Shown here in pieces: positions 43,701 through 56,000 of a DNA stretch of 64,000 nucleotides. The DNA lies in NCBI GenBank assembly GCA_030267565.1, contig BRXU01000025.1:348501-412500 (forward strand), read 5' to 3'. Positions within the stretch are counted from its first letter, which is position 1. Each line of letters opens with the position of its first letter. The DNA comes from Pleodorina starrii (lineage: Eukaryota; Chlorophyta; Chlorophyceae; Chlamydomonadales; Volvocaceae). Made by a program: the position numbers and the translations under genes. The notes under the pieces were generated by a model that saw nothing but the letters and a program-made list of their open reading frames with translations, made no database searches and was not told the origin of the DNA.

Positions 43701-44535
43701 GGATGGGCTCTCATAATGTGCGTCTCGCTGTACGGAATAAAACCAGTCGGCCTGGCTCGACCTCCTACTCTCGATGCGAGGATACTTTTGCTCGACGCAT
43801 TGGGAAATGCTATCAAGGCATCGAAATTTACCTTGCGCCAGCTGCAATTTGGGAAGGCGCGGCAGGCGACTGCGGACGTCGGCAGCTTGATCGGCCCTTG
43901 TCGGCGCGTGTGAGGTCTTGAAAGCGCCGTGCGTAGCGCTCGCGCCGAAGGAAAAAGTGCTTGAAACAAAAACAAATGCAATCAGATTTTACTTTGCCGG
44001 TATCGATGCGTTTCAGTGAAGTCCAATGCGCGGAGCAGTCGAAAGACACTTTTTGTCGCCCGTGTGCTACGTGCCGGTAGTCACGAAACTCCAAGACGTA
44101 ATGATGCGGCACCTCCATCTAGCAGGGTGACTTGCATGGCGGGATCTTAAAAATATATTTCCCGGATATTTCCCAGATAGCCTAACGGGGCAAGGTAAAG
44201 GCACAAAGTCACGAGAATACGAGAAAGGACACAAATGCGTGAGTACGACGCGCACACGCGCTTTCAGCCTCTTGGCTTTGAACATCGCAAACACACAGAC
44301 TAAAGAACTTTGAAGCTGCGATATTTATAACTTATTAATAAAAATATCCTTCATCAAGCGGCAAATCCACTTCACCCTGAGCCGAAACTGTATGTAGTAT
44401 GTTGGCGGTCGCCCTGCGCCTTTGAATTAGTGCCAAGCCCATAACCTGTTGAGTTGCTTGTCCTTCAAAGCACCTCTTTGATTTAATTATAAGGTGCTGC
44501 CCGGGCGGCAGCAGCCGGCTGTTTACCGCCTTCAG
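40783..44535. other. Intergenic region between the Nudix gene and the Gln-rich protein gene
   Basis: 3.75 kb without a supported gene. GC is lower from about 41230 to 44490. It contains a direct duplication of about 50 bp near 43025-43108 and short C- or G-runs after the Nudix gene. Several open frames of 60-160 codons lack motifs and repeats. The promoter of the downstream gene should lie just before 44536. Confidence 0.5.
43020..43108. repeat. Direct duplication of about 50 bp
   Basis: Two adjacent copies of TGTCCCAAAGGATACCAGGT, then CCTG(A)TTGAGCCGGATTG, differing by one base insertion. Confidence 0.85.
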
Positions 44536-46298
44536 ATGTCGCAACTCGGCGGCAGCCAAGGCGTCGCACTGCCGCGGCCGGCAGAGCAGGACGATTTGAT
44601 CGCGGCGCTCATCCAAAAGGTGTCCAAAGATGCCTCTCTGCGCAGCATCTTCTCCGCCACGGGCCCGCTGCAAAAACTCCGCAGCGACGTACTCGGGCCA
44701 CATCATCAATGGACCGAGGGGCATGGCCGCCCGCGCCCGACCGAACAGGTGCACGAGTCGGCACGCGCAGCATCTTCCCAGGCACACGTCTCACCTCACG
44801 GTACATGGCGCAACTCTAGTTGCGCGGGCGCGACCGCTGCGGCCACGCCGGACGAGCTGTTTCCGCGCGGTACGTCCACATCGGTTGCCAAACTGGGCAG
44901 CAGCGGCGAGTCGACGGACCCACCGACGGACCCAGTCCGAGCCTTTAATCCTCTGCCGTTGACTTCTTCAAAGTTGAAGTTTACTGGTGCCTACGAGCTC
45001 CTCGCACTAACCGGCACCAGGTAAGGCCTTTGCCTGCCCTAATTACATCTTACGACCTGCACGTCGTTTTCTCTTCGGCTCGTCCGGGCGCGTCATCAGC
45101 TGTCCACCGCTCCAGCCAGACCATGGATATGTAACCGGTAAAACGGACCCGGATGCTGATCGGCGCTACGGCAAAAACTCCTAGCTACGCCAGCTTCGAA
45201 GGGCGATCGCATGCACAAACACCGCAAGCCCAAACACCGCAACCACTTGAAGCATTTTATTCACCCAACTCGTAGATGTTGGCCACCAAAGCGAATGAAT
45301 AAAGACCGAAATGAATGCGAGCTGACAGTGTGCCGATTTGACTGCCCCCGGCCCCCCTTCCCTTATCCCGTGCGCCCGCCCTCCTCCTGCTCGTCCTCCT
45401 GCTCGTCCTCCTGCTCGAGTGACGGCAGACTGGCGGCGGCGGCGGCTCCACAACAGCCTTCACCCAAGCGCAGCAACGATGACGTCAGCGAGACTCGTCC
45501 CGCGCTGGTGCTGACGGCGCCGGCGTCACCGCCGCAGCCGCCGTCGGTCCAGCTTAGCGCTGCCACCGCCGCCGCCACCGCCACCGCCACCGCCGCCGCC
45601 AACCGCCGGCCCGCCGACTCCTTCACGGCTCCCCTCTCCCAGCGGCACAGAAGCAGGGGCCTCGTTACCACTCGCGTCCATGAAACAGTTGCGGATACGA
45701 TGGATGTCATCAGCCCCCTTTCAGTTCTGATTCCGGAAGGCCAGACTCCGAAACCAGACGAGTCCGCCAACCGCCTCCGGTCGTACCTCCGCCAACAGCC
45801 CGGTCTGACGGGCCTTACGGCTCCCCTGGAGCTGTCACCGCCGCCGCCGCCGCCGCCTCAGCTGCTACCCTCCACGGCAACCACCACCCCTGGCTCCGCC
45901 TCCGACGCCTCCGGTAACAGCAGCTGTGGGACCGGCGGCAGCGGCGGCAACCTCGGTCGGAGTTATACACCAGTTCTTGTCTTGGACACGTCCTCCCCCG
46001 CTACGCTAGGGGTCTCTCCTAGCAAGCGCCGTCAGCTGGAGAGAAGCGCCGTGACGGTGTCTTCGCCAACGGCGGCGGCGCCGCCGCCAACGGCGCCCGC
46101 CACCCTGGCGTCGTTCCTTCACCAGCCGCAGCACCCACACCCCGCCGGGACGGCAAGCGGCGGCTGTGGGAGCGTATCCGTACTTGGAAAGCGGCTTCCT
46201 CCTGCGTCATGCCGTGAATTCGCTGTTGCAGCGGGCAGCGGCGGCGGAAGTGATGGCGTTGGCAGCGGTGACGGCGGCGGTGGCGGTGGCAGTGGCGC

Positions 46299-46330
<32 letters not shown>

Positions 46331-49300
46331 GCGGCGTCGACGCCACCGCCTGTGGCTTACAGTTGGGCCCCGCCGGCAGCGCGCCCTTTGGCCGCGGGAG
46401 TGGGACGCTCGCCCGGGGTGGCCCCACAGCCTTCACTAAATCCACCACCAACGCTGCCAACGCCGCTGCTGCCAACGCCGCTGCTGCCACCACCGCTGGA
46501 AGATTCCTATCCCAGAGCCCGCTGTCAGACTCCCTGCTGGGGGGCCTCACGGCGAGGGCCGCCGTGACGGCGGCTGCCCGGGCCACCACCCCTTCCAACA
46601 CCGCCGCCTTGGGTCGCTTCCACACGGACACTGACGGCTTGCGGGGGGCAGCCAGGCCGCTTGCTGGTAGTGGCAGTGGAGGCCGTGGCGCCAGCGCCAG
46701 CGGCGGTACCGGTAGTGGCAATGGCGGCAGCGGTGGTGGCGCCAGGCATGACGGGACCAGCAGCAGGATCGGCGGCGGCAGCTTTGGCTTACGGTGGCCC
46801 AGCCCAGCGGATCGAGCATCTTGGCATGCTGGCGGTTGCGGAAGCAGCGGTGACGGTGCTGGCAGCGGCGGTGACGGGGCTGGCGGCGGCGGTGGCGGCG
46901 GCGGCGGTGGCAGCGGAGGCTTGCCGCCGGCAGGGCTGCTGCTGTCGCACGCGATGATGACACGCGCCACTGAATTGGAGGCGCACGGTCGGGACTTGAT
47001 TTCAAAGCTCGAGCGCGTGCAGGTGAGCAGAGCGAGTGGGCGCAGGCCTACCCCTCGCCCCCGCCCTGCCTGCAGCAGGTTCGCTCCTGCCTGCAGCAGG
47101 TTCGCTCCTGCCTGCAGCAGGTTCGCTCCTGCCTGCAGCAGGTCCGCTCCTGCCTGCAGCAGGTCCGCTCCTGCCTGCAGCAGGTCCGATGGGAGTATGT
47201 GTGTGTGCGTGTGTGTGTATGGCAGCGTTCGGGGGACATAGATGGGAGCTTGTTGGGCGCGGCATTCTGCCTTCGGCCTTCGGCCAGCAGGGAAGCCCCC
47301 CGCGGAAGCCCCGGCTGGCCCTAATAGCTCCATCCGGCCGATGTTTTTGGGCGGGGCCCCAGCGCGAAGCGCCCAGGGGGGCCCCGCCCTGTAGGATTGC
47401 CCATGTCCGTGGGTTCTGGGTTCTGGGTTCTGGGTAATTGGACAAGTGCAGAATCTCGGTCAACGGAAAGTCTGCATAAGTAAAAGATTACATTCTTTAT
47501 TGCACGGTAAATTTATTATTGGAACCCAACATCGCACGAGTACAAACCAGTTTGGCAGTCTCCATGGACCGAGGCCGAGGTCAAACCAACACCTCTCGGC
47601 CTATAATTAATTCCAGAAGATTCATCGTTCCTGAAAGAGGAATTCTGACATGACGGCGTGAAATGAATCTTCGTTTCGGAAACAAACTATGTTTGCATTG
47701 CGACCATTATTCTTCCCGCGACCACACCACTGCAGCTCTGCTTGCCGGTCCGATCGTCTTGACGCATATTACTATTACAAAGGTTGCAAGGAGCAAATCA
47801 CGAGGGGCCAACTGCTGGTTGTTGGACGCCAAGCCGCCAATGCACGCACGAGCGATGCGGCGGTCTTCTGCGGGCCGCCCAACAAGTCCAGTCGGCAACC
47901 TAGGGGACTTCTACAGTCTCTGTCCTAATGTTAAAGTTGTCGAGCCTCCTCTACGATACGGCGGATACCTCGGTAGCGAAGCCTGTGCACTCTCGTCGGC
48001 AACTGCACGTCGTCGCGACCCTCGCAAACAGTTCTGCTGCCCTTCTATTGGCAAGTCAGCCTGTGCGATACGTGAATGATACACTCCATGTCTACTGTCA
48101 TGTTACTTAAGCCAATGCGCTCGCGGGAAGAGTTGCACAGCGCAGTGCCGAGACGGAGCGCGATGCTATACGTGGGACGGATTGCTGAAACTGCATGCAT
48201 TTCGGATATAAAGCTCTGGCTGTAACAGCAGGACTGTTCACTTGCTAACCCGTACGGATTGAACGGGGCCCCGCCCTTTTACCGGCTTCAAGGAAGCCGA
48301 CACCAACCCCTTGTCCTTGTCCGGCCAAAGTCCGGCCATCTACGGATTTCCTGCTTTGGAGCATGCAAAAATGAAGACTGACTGCCCTTCCGCAGCATGG
48401 CTCGCGTGCACGCGCGTGCGTTGCGTGCGCTCAGCCCGTGCTCTACTAGTTGAGCGCACGCCAGCTAGCTAGCCCCGTTTTCCTGTTTCCGTGCATAAGA
48501 CCATCCATCCGTCCACCCACCCATCCATCCATCCGTCTATATATCCGCCCATCTGCTGTCCACGCAACCGTCTGCCCGCCGCCTGCTGCTGTTTGTCGTA
48601 CGAGACCTCCCCTCCCCATACACGCACACACGCACACGCAGGCCACACGCCAGAGTCTGGCGCATACGGAGCTTCTGCTGCAGGAGGAGATTCTGGAGGT
48701 GCGGCGAGTGCTGCAGTCGCTGCGACTCCGACAGTTGCTGCAGGAACAGCAGCAGCCGGTGCTGACGCAGCAGCAGGAGCAGCGGCTGCTGCGGCAGTGG
48801 CAACAGCAGCAGCAGAAGCAGAAGCAGCCGATCTTCAACGCAAGTAATCTTCAACAGCAGCAACAAGAGCAGCAACAAGAGCAACCACAGCAGCCTCAGT
48901 TGCAGCAGTGGCAGGAACAACAGCAGCAGCGGCAGCAGCCGCAGCAGCGGCAGGATATACGTCAAGGACAGCGGCAAGCACAGCCACAACCGCAGCCGTT
49001 GCAGCAGCAGCAGACCAAGCAGCAGCATCAGCCACAGCTGCAGGGCCCTGAGTTGCAAAGCGCTGCGGCGGCAGCGATGACAGCGAGGACGGCGTCGCAT
49101 GCAGCAGCACCAGCGGCAGCAGCAGCAGCGGCAGCGGCAGCGGTGGCGGCGGTGCCACCGCGGGCAGCATCTGATGCAGCCGCTGCGGCCGCCATCGCTT
49201 CCGCCGCCGCAGTACCAAGCCGTCAACATCACGCGCCGCTGGAGTGCCAATCAGGTGACCTTGCTCCGATCAGTCGGCGGCAGCTGCCGCTGGAGGGGCA

Positions 49301-50321
49301 GCAGCCGTGGCAGGACGGGCAGCAGCCAGCGCAGATGCGAGGGCTTCCGATGCCGCGTGATAGTTTGGATGGGCAGCAGCAGAAACCCACAGCCGCAGAT
49401 CCCGGCTTGTTGGGGGAGGCCGCCGAGTCGCTCCTCCGGCTACAGCACAAGGTGGTTCTGCTCCCACCGGCGCAGCAGCAGCAGCAGCAGCAGCAACAGC
49501 AAGTACGGCAGCAACAACCGCAAGTACGGCAGCAAGTACGGCAGAAAGCGCCTGTAAGACTGCAGCAGCATGCAGCAGCCGCCACCGCCGCAGGCCAGCA
49601 GCCTGCTGCAGCTGTCGTCGGCGGCATTGCGGCTGCTGCTGCTTCTTGCCACCGAGCTGCCATGAACTCTCCTGCTCAGGTGGCTATCGGCCGCAGGGCT
49701 TCGGCAGGGAGCGGTGACATGACGGCGGCGACCTTCGCAGCCAATGCCGCTTCCACTACTGCTGCTGCTGCTGTCTCTAAAGCCGCTGCCGCGGCTGCTG
49801 CCGCGAACATTGCTGCTGCCGCTGCCGCTGCCGCTGGTGTAGCTGGCGGCGGGGTCGGTACCACAGCTGGGACGACGGGCCTTCCAGGGAGCCGCCGCGC
49901 CGGCGGGGCGTCCGCGCGCGGCAGCCCAGCAGCAGATGCAGCACCAGCACCCAAACAAGATCCCCCGGCGCCGCCGCCTCCGAAACCGCCGCCAGTGTCT
50001 GCCACTGCTGCCACCGCCACCACCACCACCACCACCTTATCACCGATGCTGCAGCTATCGCCAAACACAGGTGAAGGGACGGCAATGGTGGCAGCTTGCC
50101 AGCAGCAGTTCCCGAGCCAACAACAAATGTTGCCGCTGCCGCCGCCGCAGCCACCACTTCATCAGCAGCAGCAGCCGGAGTCACCGCAGCCGTCACTTCA
50201 GCAGCAGCAGCAGCCGCGGCAGCCGCAGCAACTGCAACAGCAGCGACAAGGGCAGCTAAAACAGCAGCAGCAGGATAACCACCTAGTCCGACACCCCACC
50301 TCCCAACCTCAGCAGCAGCAA

Positions 50322-50352
<31 letters not shown>

Positions 50353-51029
50353 CGCCACCGCCGCAAGCACAGCCACAGGCGCAATCCCAATCGCGACCTC
50401 AACTGCAACCACAGCTTCAGCAGAAACAGCACCAGCAGCAGCACTGGCCGCAGCACCAGCAGCACCAGCACCAGCAGCAGCACCAGCACCAGCACCAGCA
50501 CCAGCACCAGCACCAGCACCAGCACCAGCACCAGCACCAGCACCAGCACCAGCACCAGCACCAGCACCAGCACCAGCACCAGCACCAGCACCAGCACCAT
50601 CCGGATGGTGGGCAAGGGCGACAGCCAAGCCAGCAACAGCAGGAGCGGCGGCGGCAGCGATGGCAGGAGGGGGAGCATCAGCTGATGTTGCTGCTGCTGG
50701 GGGCAGCGGCGGCGGCGGCGCGGTCTAGTAACCCTGCCGTCGGGGCGGCCCACTCGTCACAGCAACAGCAGGCAGGTGAGGCAGCAGCAGCAGCAGCAGC
50801 AGGGGCAGCAGCAGGAGCGGCAGCGGCAGCAGCAGCGGCGGCGGCGGCGGCAAGCGCAGAGGGCGATGAGCCCTGCGCGAAGCGGCCACGCTTGATGGGC
50901 GGCAGCTCCTGGGCCCAACAGCTGTCCTTGGATTCTGGATCCAGCAGCAACTGGATCCAGCAGGGCGGCCGCCGGAGCTACCCCGGCGAGGGGGCGTTCG
51001 AATCCGCCCGGTCGCCATATTCTGCGTGA
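44536..51029 (+). CDS. Large Gln/Ala-rich low-complexity protein with coiled coil, function unknown
   Basis: Three exons, 44536-45020, 45276-47022 and 48642-51029, total 4620 bp, or 1539 residues. The product is not recognised. The N-terminus is ordinary-looking (EQDDLIAALIQKVSKDASL). The middle is Ser/Pro/Gly/Ala-rich with basic patches such as SPSKRRQLER. At the second splice junction (phase 0) a heptad-like segment continues unbroken (LEAHGRDLISKLERVQ, then ATRQSLAHTELLLQEEIL and EVRRVLQSLRLRQLL). Exon 3 is Gln/Ala-rich and has a (Gln-His)n run of about 23 units. The last 60 residues are less biased and include CAKRPRL, a possible nuclear signal. Poly-Gln and an NLS-like motif would fit a transcription or RNA-related regulator, but that is inference. 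The acceptor at 45275 was picked by phase and pyrimidine tract and is the weakest point. Confidence 0.65.
47064..47190. repeat. 21-bp minisatellite in intron 2 of the Gln-rich protein gene
   Basis: Six copies of CCTGCCTGCAGCAGGTTCGC plus one base, the last three with TCCGC in place of TTCGC. Each unit contains a CTGCAG palindrome core and a CAG/GT junction like a 5' splice site. Confidence 0.88.
47191..48641. other. Remainder of intron 2 of the Gln-rich gene
   Basis: After the minisatellite and a GT-rich stretch, an AT-richer block of about 1 kb (about 47450-48440) resembles the intergenic DNA of the window. It carries no recognisable element. It could be a decayed insertion. Confidence 0.4.
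50458..50598 (+). repeat. In-frame (CAGCAC)n coding repeat (Gln-His)n
   Basis: About 23 near-perfect hexamers inside exon 3 of the Gln-rich protein gene, keeping frame. It is preceded by Q/H-rich imperfect units. Its purity compared with the surrounding mixed CAG runs suggests recent expansion. Confidence 0.93.
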
Positions 51030-53026
51030 GTGATGAGACCGCCGGCTCTGCAGCAGCACGCAGCAGCAGCAGCAGCAGCAAAAGCAGGAGGCGAGAAGCT
51101 GACGCGCCATGTATAGCTCGTGCGTGCGTGCATGCGTTTTTTTATAGGGAAAAGGTATCGGATACGTGGGTACGTAGGTGCATGTCGGCATCCGGCAAAG
51201 CAGTCAACAGAAATTCAGAATCGTCCACCGGACGGTGCTGGTCCGTCGTTGTGAGCAAGCAAGGTTGATAGCCCGCTGGTGCTTCGCTTCAGTTGAGTGT
51301 CAGTTCCTGATATCTTTGCGATTTGCTGCTGGAGGGCTGCTGGAGGGCTGCTGGAGGGCCGGTGGGTCGGTCGGTTGGTTGGTTGGTTGGTTGGTTGGTG
51401 GCTGCTGGTTTACGTTCTGCCGGCGGGTCTCACTTGCTGCCGTTCGCTTTCATTCGCTCTGCCGGGTGGGTGGGTCTAGTTCATATTCTAATCATAGTAC
51501 GTATGTTAATAATTTGTATAAAATAATGGATCAGGTGGATAATTATTAGCGTTTTATGGGGCGGGGGTTCATTAATAACAGAGGAGCTGGATGGCGCCCG
51601 GGGGGGCGGGGGGAGCCGCCGACGAAGCGGAGCAGGTACGGTGCTGGCGAGGAGCCCATGATGACACAAAATAGTGCGCGCAGGAGTTCGGTCGGTTGTG
51701 GCGCGGGTTGCGAAATACGGTGCAAGTCGTAGCTGCCGCATATCCTTTCGGTGTCGCCGCGTTATTGCTCGTATGTGCAAACTAACGGTGCTGACTTGCC
51801 GCTGCTTGTCTCTACCATACATACGTGCCACCGCAGCTTGGCCGTACGTAGCGGTTTCATTTTCTCGGACATGACATAAGTGCCGTACAATGTCCGTGCT
51901 GTACAGAACCAAGGTGCTTCTCCTGTATCCTGACGTTACATCGCTTCTTTGGTTACTGTTTCTCTTGTTTTCGTATGCTTTTCTGCGTGGCTGAAGCGGT
52001 TCATGAGCCTCCGGGTTCGTTTGAGCCGTACGAGCTCGTTGAAGCTTGTAACATCATCATCATCATCATCATCAGAACCAAGGTGGTATGCGTACGTGTA
52101 CGGTGGTCACTTTCAGAAGGAATAATGCCAGGGTTCTCGGCGCGTGTGCTTGCTTCGTTCGCTCGGGGGCATGATGTCTATCTGCGTCTATTTGACACAA
52201 CACGTAGGCAACCTGACACATGGCTTTGTTTTTTTCATTCAATTACATGCAATTACATGGAGCATGCTGCAAGGAGGATCTTCCATGCCGTGCGCGTGGT
52301 AGGTGTGAAGGGGCTGCTGTCATACATGACTGTCATCACCCGCCGAGGCGCGGCGTAACTGATTATACCGGGCAGTGAAGCGAGGTGTATGTCTTCACCG
52401 AGTTGCTACTTCACAGCGCTCACAGAGGTAGTGCGCGGCTGGGTCCTTTAGGTATCCCTGTCGAGGGCTGGGTCATTGCCTCTGGGGATCCAAAATGTCC
52501 AACCTTCCTTGTGTTTATCGTCGGCGTGCCCGCTGCTGCCTGGCAGCTGAAGCAGTCTGGCATGACTTGACAATTGATTCAGCGTCGGCCATTGGCGAAC
52601 CCACGGCGGGACGCGTGCGCGAGGGGTGATGCGTGACAGGGCCTGAAAGCAATCGCTTTACACCCTTGTGGACAAGTTGGGCCGAGGAAATCCAAAACAT
52701 GAGCATCTGGCAGTAACTCTGCCTTCGATTTGACATAGGCCATGATGTAACATTAAGCGGAACGAGCCGAGCTGTCGACGCGAACTGTCGAATAACCCAC
52801 TGCAGCTGTAAACACTGCGTTAATGCCAGTTTACCAAATCTACAAGCAGAAGCTATGGTGTTGTTGATGTGCTGATTTGATTAACCCTGAAGGAGCACTG
52901 TAGGGTCTGTTGTCATCCGTCAGTTGAGGCCAAGTACGTTCCGGAACCAGGCCAGTCAACCATCAGAAAATGCCCACACAGCGATTATCTGGAAGTTGCC
53001 ATTTAATCATTAAATAGCTAACCATA
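51030..53026. other. Intergenic region before the sulfite oxidase gene
   Basis: 2 kb with (CAG)n remnants at the left end, a (GGTT)n tract near 51370-51398 and (ATC)n near 52050-52073. No open frame carries a motif. It should contain the 3' UTR of the Gln-rich gene and the sulfite oxidase promoter. Confidence 0.5.
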
Positions 53027-56000
53027 ATGATCCGGCTACAAGGCGCTGTGCGCCTGCGCACTTCTCGATGGCTCCTGCCCGCTGCTTCTGCTGCTTTTAA
53101 CGAAACAAATTACCAGCTGGATACGTTATACTCTTCTTACGCTGCCACGCATCGTGCCTATCAAACCAGCGCGAAAGCCGGAGCGGCAGCATCCGATGCG
53201 TCGCTGCTGCACCGCCGATTCGCCCAGCTCCTGGGCGCCGGCGCTGCGCTGCTGGCCGCAGCCATGATGTCTCCTTCACCGGCCACCGCCAAGAAGGAAA
53301 TTGCGATCTTGCCGGGCAGCAAGCCCCCGGCTCCCCCTCCGGCGCCCAAGAGCGCCGCGCCATCGCCATCCGCACCGGCACCAGCGCCGCCGGCCGAGAA
53401 GCCAGCCGCAGCTGCCGCCAAGGAGCAGCCCCGGGACGACAAGGGGCGGCCGCTCTACTCCAGGGAGGAGGTCGCGAAGCACAAAACGCCAAAGGACGGC
53501 ATCTGGGTGACGTACAAGGACGGCGTGTACGACATCACGCAGGCAAGCGCCGTGCGGGCGGCGAGGGAGAGGGAGGCCGGGCTGTGGCCAAGCCTTATCG
53601 GCAGCAGGACCGTCGAGGGACAGCGAGGACAGCAGCGGCGCACTGGGCGCGGCGCGTGCTGGCGCTCTCAGCACCCCGCTTAACACATGCGTACCGGTAT
53701 CGGCTGAGCGAGCCGCCGCTCCCACTGCCCGACAGAGCGCCACCACGCTGCCTCGCTTGCTCTTGGTTGTTGGTGTTGTTGGTGGTGGTGCGCGGCTTCG
53801 GAGCCGAAACGCGCTGGTGGTGCGCGGCTCTGAATGCGCTCTAGCCCGCGGCTTGAAAGTCGCCGCCGTGCCTGCCCCCCTTACCCTTAACCCCTTACCC
53901 TTCCCGACCCGCACCTGTTCCCGCCAGCGCCCCCCGCCCCCCCCTCCCGCCCGACAACCCGGCGCCGCTGCCACTGCCACTGCTGCCGCGTCTTGTTGCC
54001 CCACACACTGATGAATCGCGGAAATCCGCTGCCGCCATGCCACCTGAGCCGCCTGCGCCGCGCTTCCGGTGCGAACCGGAACGAGATGCTTCCGCTGCTC
54101 CACCTCCAAAGTCCAAACCCTAAAGCCCTGCCCCTCGCCCTGCCCCTCGCCTTACCCCTCGCCCTGCCCCTCGTCCTACCCCTCGCCCTGTCCCCTCCCT
54201 GGAGTAGTTTGTGGAGATGCACCCTGGAGGTGAGCGGACGTGATGGTGTGGTGGTGTGACATGTGTATGTGTATGCGTGTGTGCGTGTGCGTGTGTGCGT
54301 GTGCGTGGGTTGCGAGGGTTTGGGTGAGAGACGTGGCACCTCAAACCCCAATGAGCCAGGCAGCCAGCACCCGACCCCGCCCCTCACCCCCATCCCCGCC
54401 CCCGCCCCTCATCTCCGCCTCCATCTCCATCCCGGCCCCTAACCGCCCCCAACCAACCGCCCCCAACCAACCGCCTCCAACCAACCCAACCGCCTCCTTC
54501 CAGGTGTTTCCAAGATCATGTTGGCTGCGGGTGGCAGTGTGGAGCCGTTCTGGGCCCTATACCAGCAGCACCGGAAGGCGGAGGTGCTGCAGATATTGGA
54601 GCCCTACCGCATTGGGACGCTGGAGGGTGGGTGGGGGCGTGGGGGTCGCTTCGGCTTCGTTTTGGGTGGGTGGTATAAAGAGAAAATCGGGGGGAGTGGC
54701 GGTTGCTTCGGCTTCGGTTTAGGGGGACGAGGGGGGTGGGTTGGGGTCGCCTCGGCTGGAGTTAGGGGAGCGTGGGCAGCCCTACCGCAATGGAGCGAGC
54801 GCTGGAGGGCGGGTGGGGAGTTGGGGACCGTTAGCGGGAGATATCGGGTAGGGTTGGGTTGGGGTGGGGTGGGGCGGGGTGTAAGAAAAAGGATGGGGTG
54901 GGGTGGCTGGGTGCGGCACTGCGGCTGCGGCTCTTCCGTTTGGCGCATCACTGCGGGGCTCCGAAACCGACCGGGAACGGGCCGGAACTGTGAACCTAAC
55001 CGCTAAAACGACCCGATCCTAACTGCCAAACGGTCCTCAACTGCCCGTGCAGGCGGCGCTGCTGACGCCGCCGCCGCCGCTGCCGCCGCCGTCGACCCGT
55101 ACGCCTCCGACCCCGCCCGCCACCCGTCCCTCGTCGCCCGCTCGGAGCGGCCGTACAACGGTACGACGTGCGTGTGCGTGTGTGTGTTTGCGTGTGTGTC
55201 TGTACCTGCCTGCCTGTGTCGTTTATTCCCCGGGGCCGGAGGGGGGCGCCACAGAGCAAAAGCAAGAGCAGTAGCAAAGGGGGTGGGGGTCCTTGGAAAT
55301 GTGGCGCATGGCGACGAAGCTCCGTCAAATGCCTCCCAGCCCTTCCCTGTCCCCGTTTTCCCTAAACCCTATTGATTCTGACCCAGGTAGCCTGTGCCTT
55401 CGGTGACCTGTGCACCCCTCCCCTTTTGCCCTCCTGACGCTTTGGGGCCCTTTGGGGGCCGTATTGGGGCCCCTGAGCCCCCCCCCCAACCCCCCAACCC
55501 CCAACCCCCGGTAATACCAAACACCGGGGGTGCTGTTTGCAAGCTTACCTCGCTGTTCTTTTGCAGACAAGACGGCCTTCTTCTGTTACGATACTTTACC
55601 GTTCACGGGCTCCGGCCTATACGTGGATAACCCTCCCCTTCCGCCCGACCCCGGTCTTCCCCCCCCCCCCCCAAAACCCCGGTGGTGCGCCTTCCTGGAG
55701 TACAGGGGAGACCCCCGGCACCCTGCTTGCAGCCAGCCCCATCACACCCAACGAGCTGTTCTTTGTACGGAACCACCTGCCCGTACCGCACGTGGACGCC
55801 GCTTCGTACCGCCTCAAGGTACGGAAACAGGCTGTGGAGCGGGCTTGCGAGCGAGCGGGCTGGTGGGCGTGCCAGCTGATCCTGTGTTTGGGTTGGCTTG
55901 ATTTTTATTATTTATTTATTAATTTCTTAGATTTATGTAATTTATTGATTGATTTATTTACTGTGGCCAGGGCTGCCGCCGGCTCGGTCGACAAAACTAT

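Noticed and set aside
45363..47333. Long minus-strand frames opposite the Gln-rich protein gene
   Set aside because: They are Pro/Ala/Leu-rich complements of low-complexity codons without start context or motifs.
55564..55705. Possible extra sulfite oxidase exon after the TTGCAG at 55561-55566
   Set aside because: The reading adds residues with no counterpart in the family, and the acceptor at 55705 already gives a continuous conserved protein.
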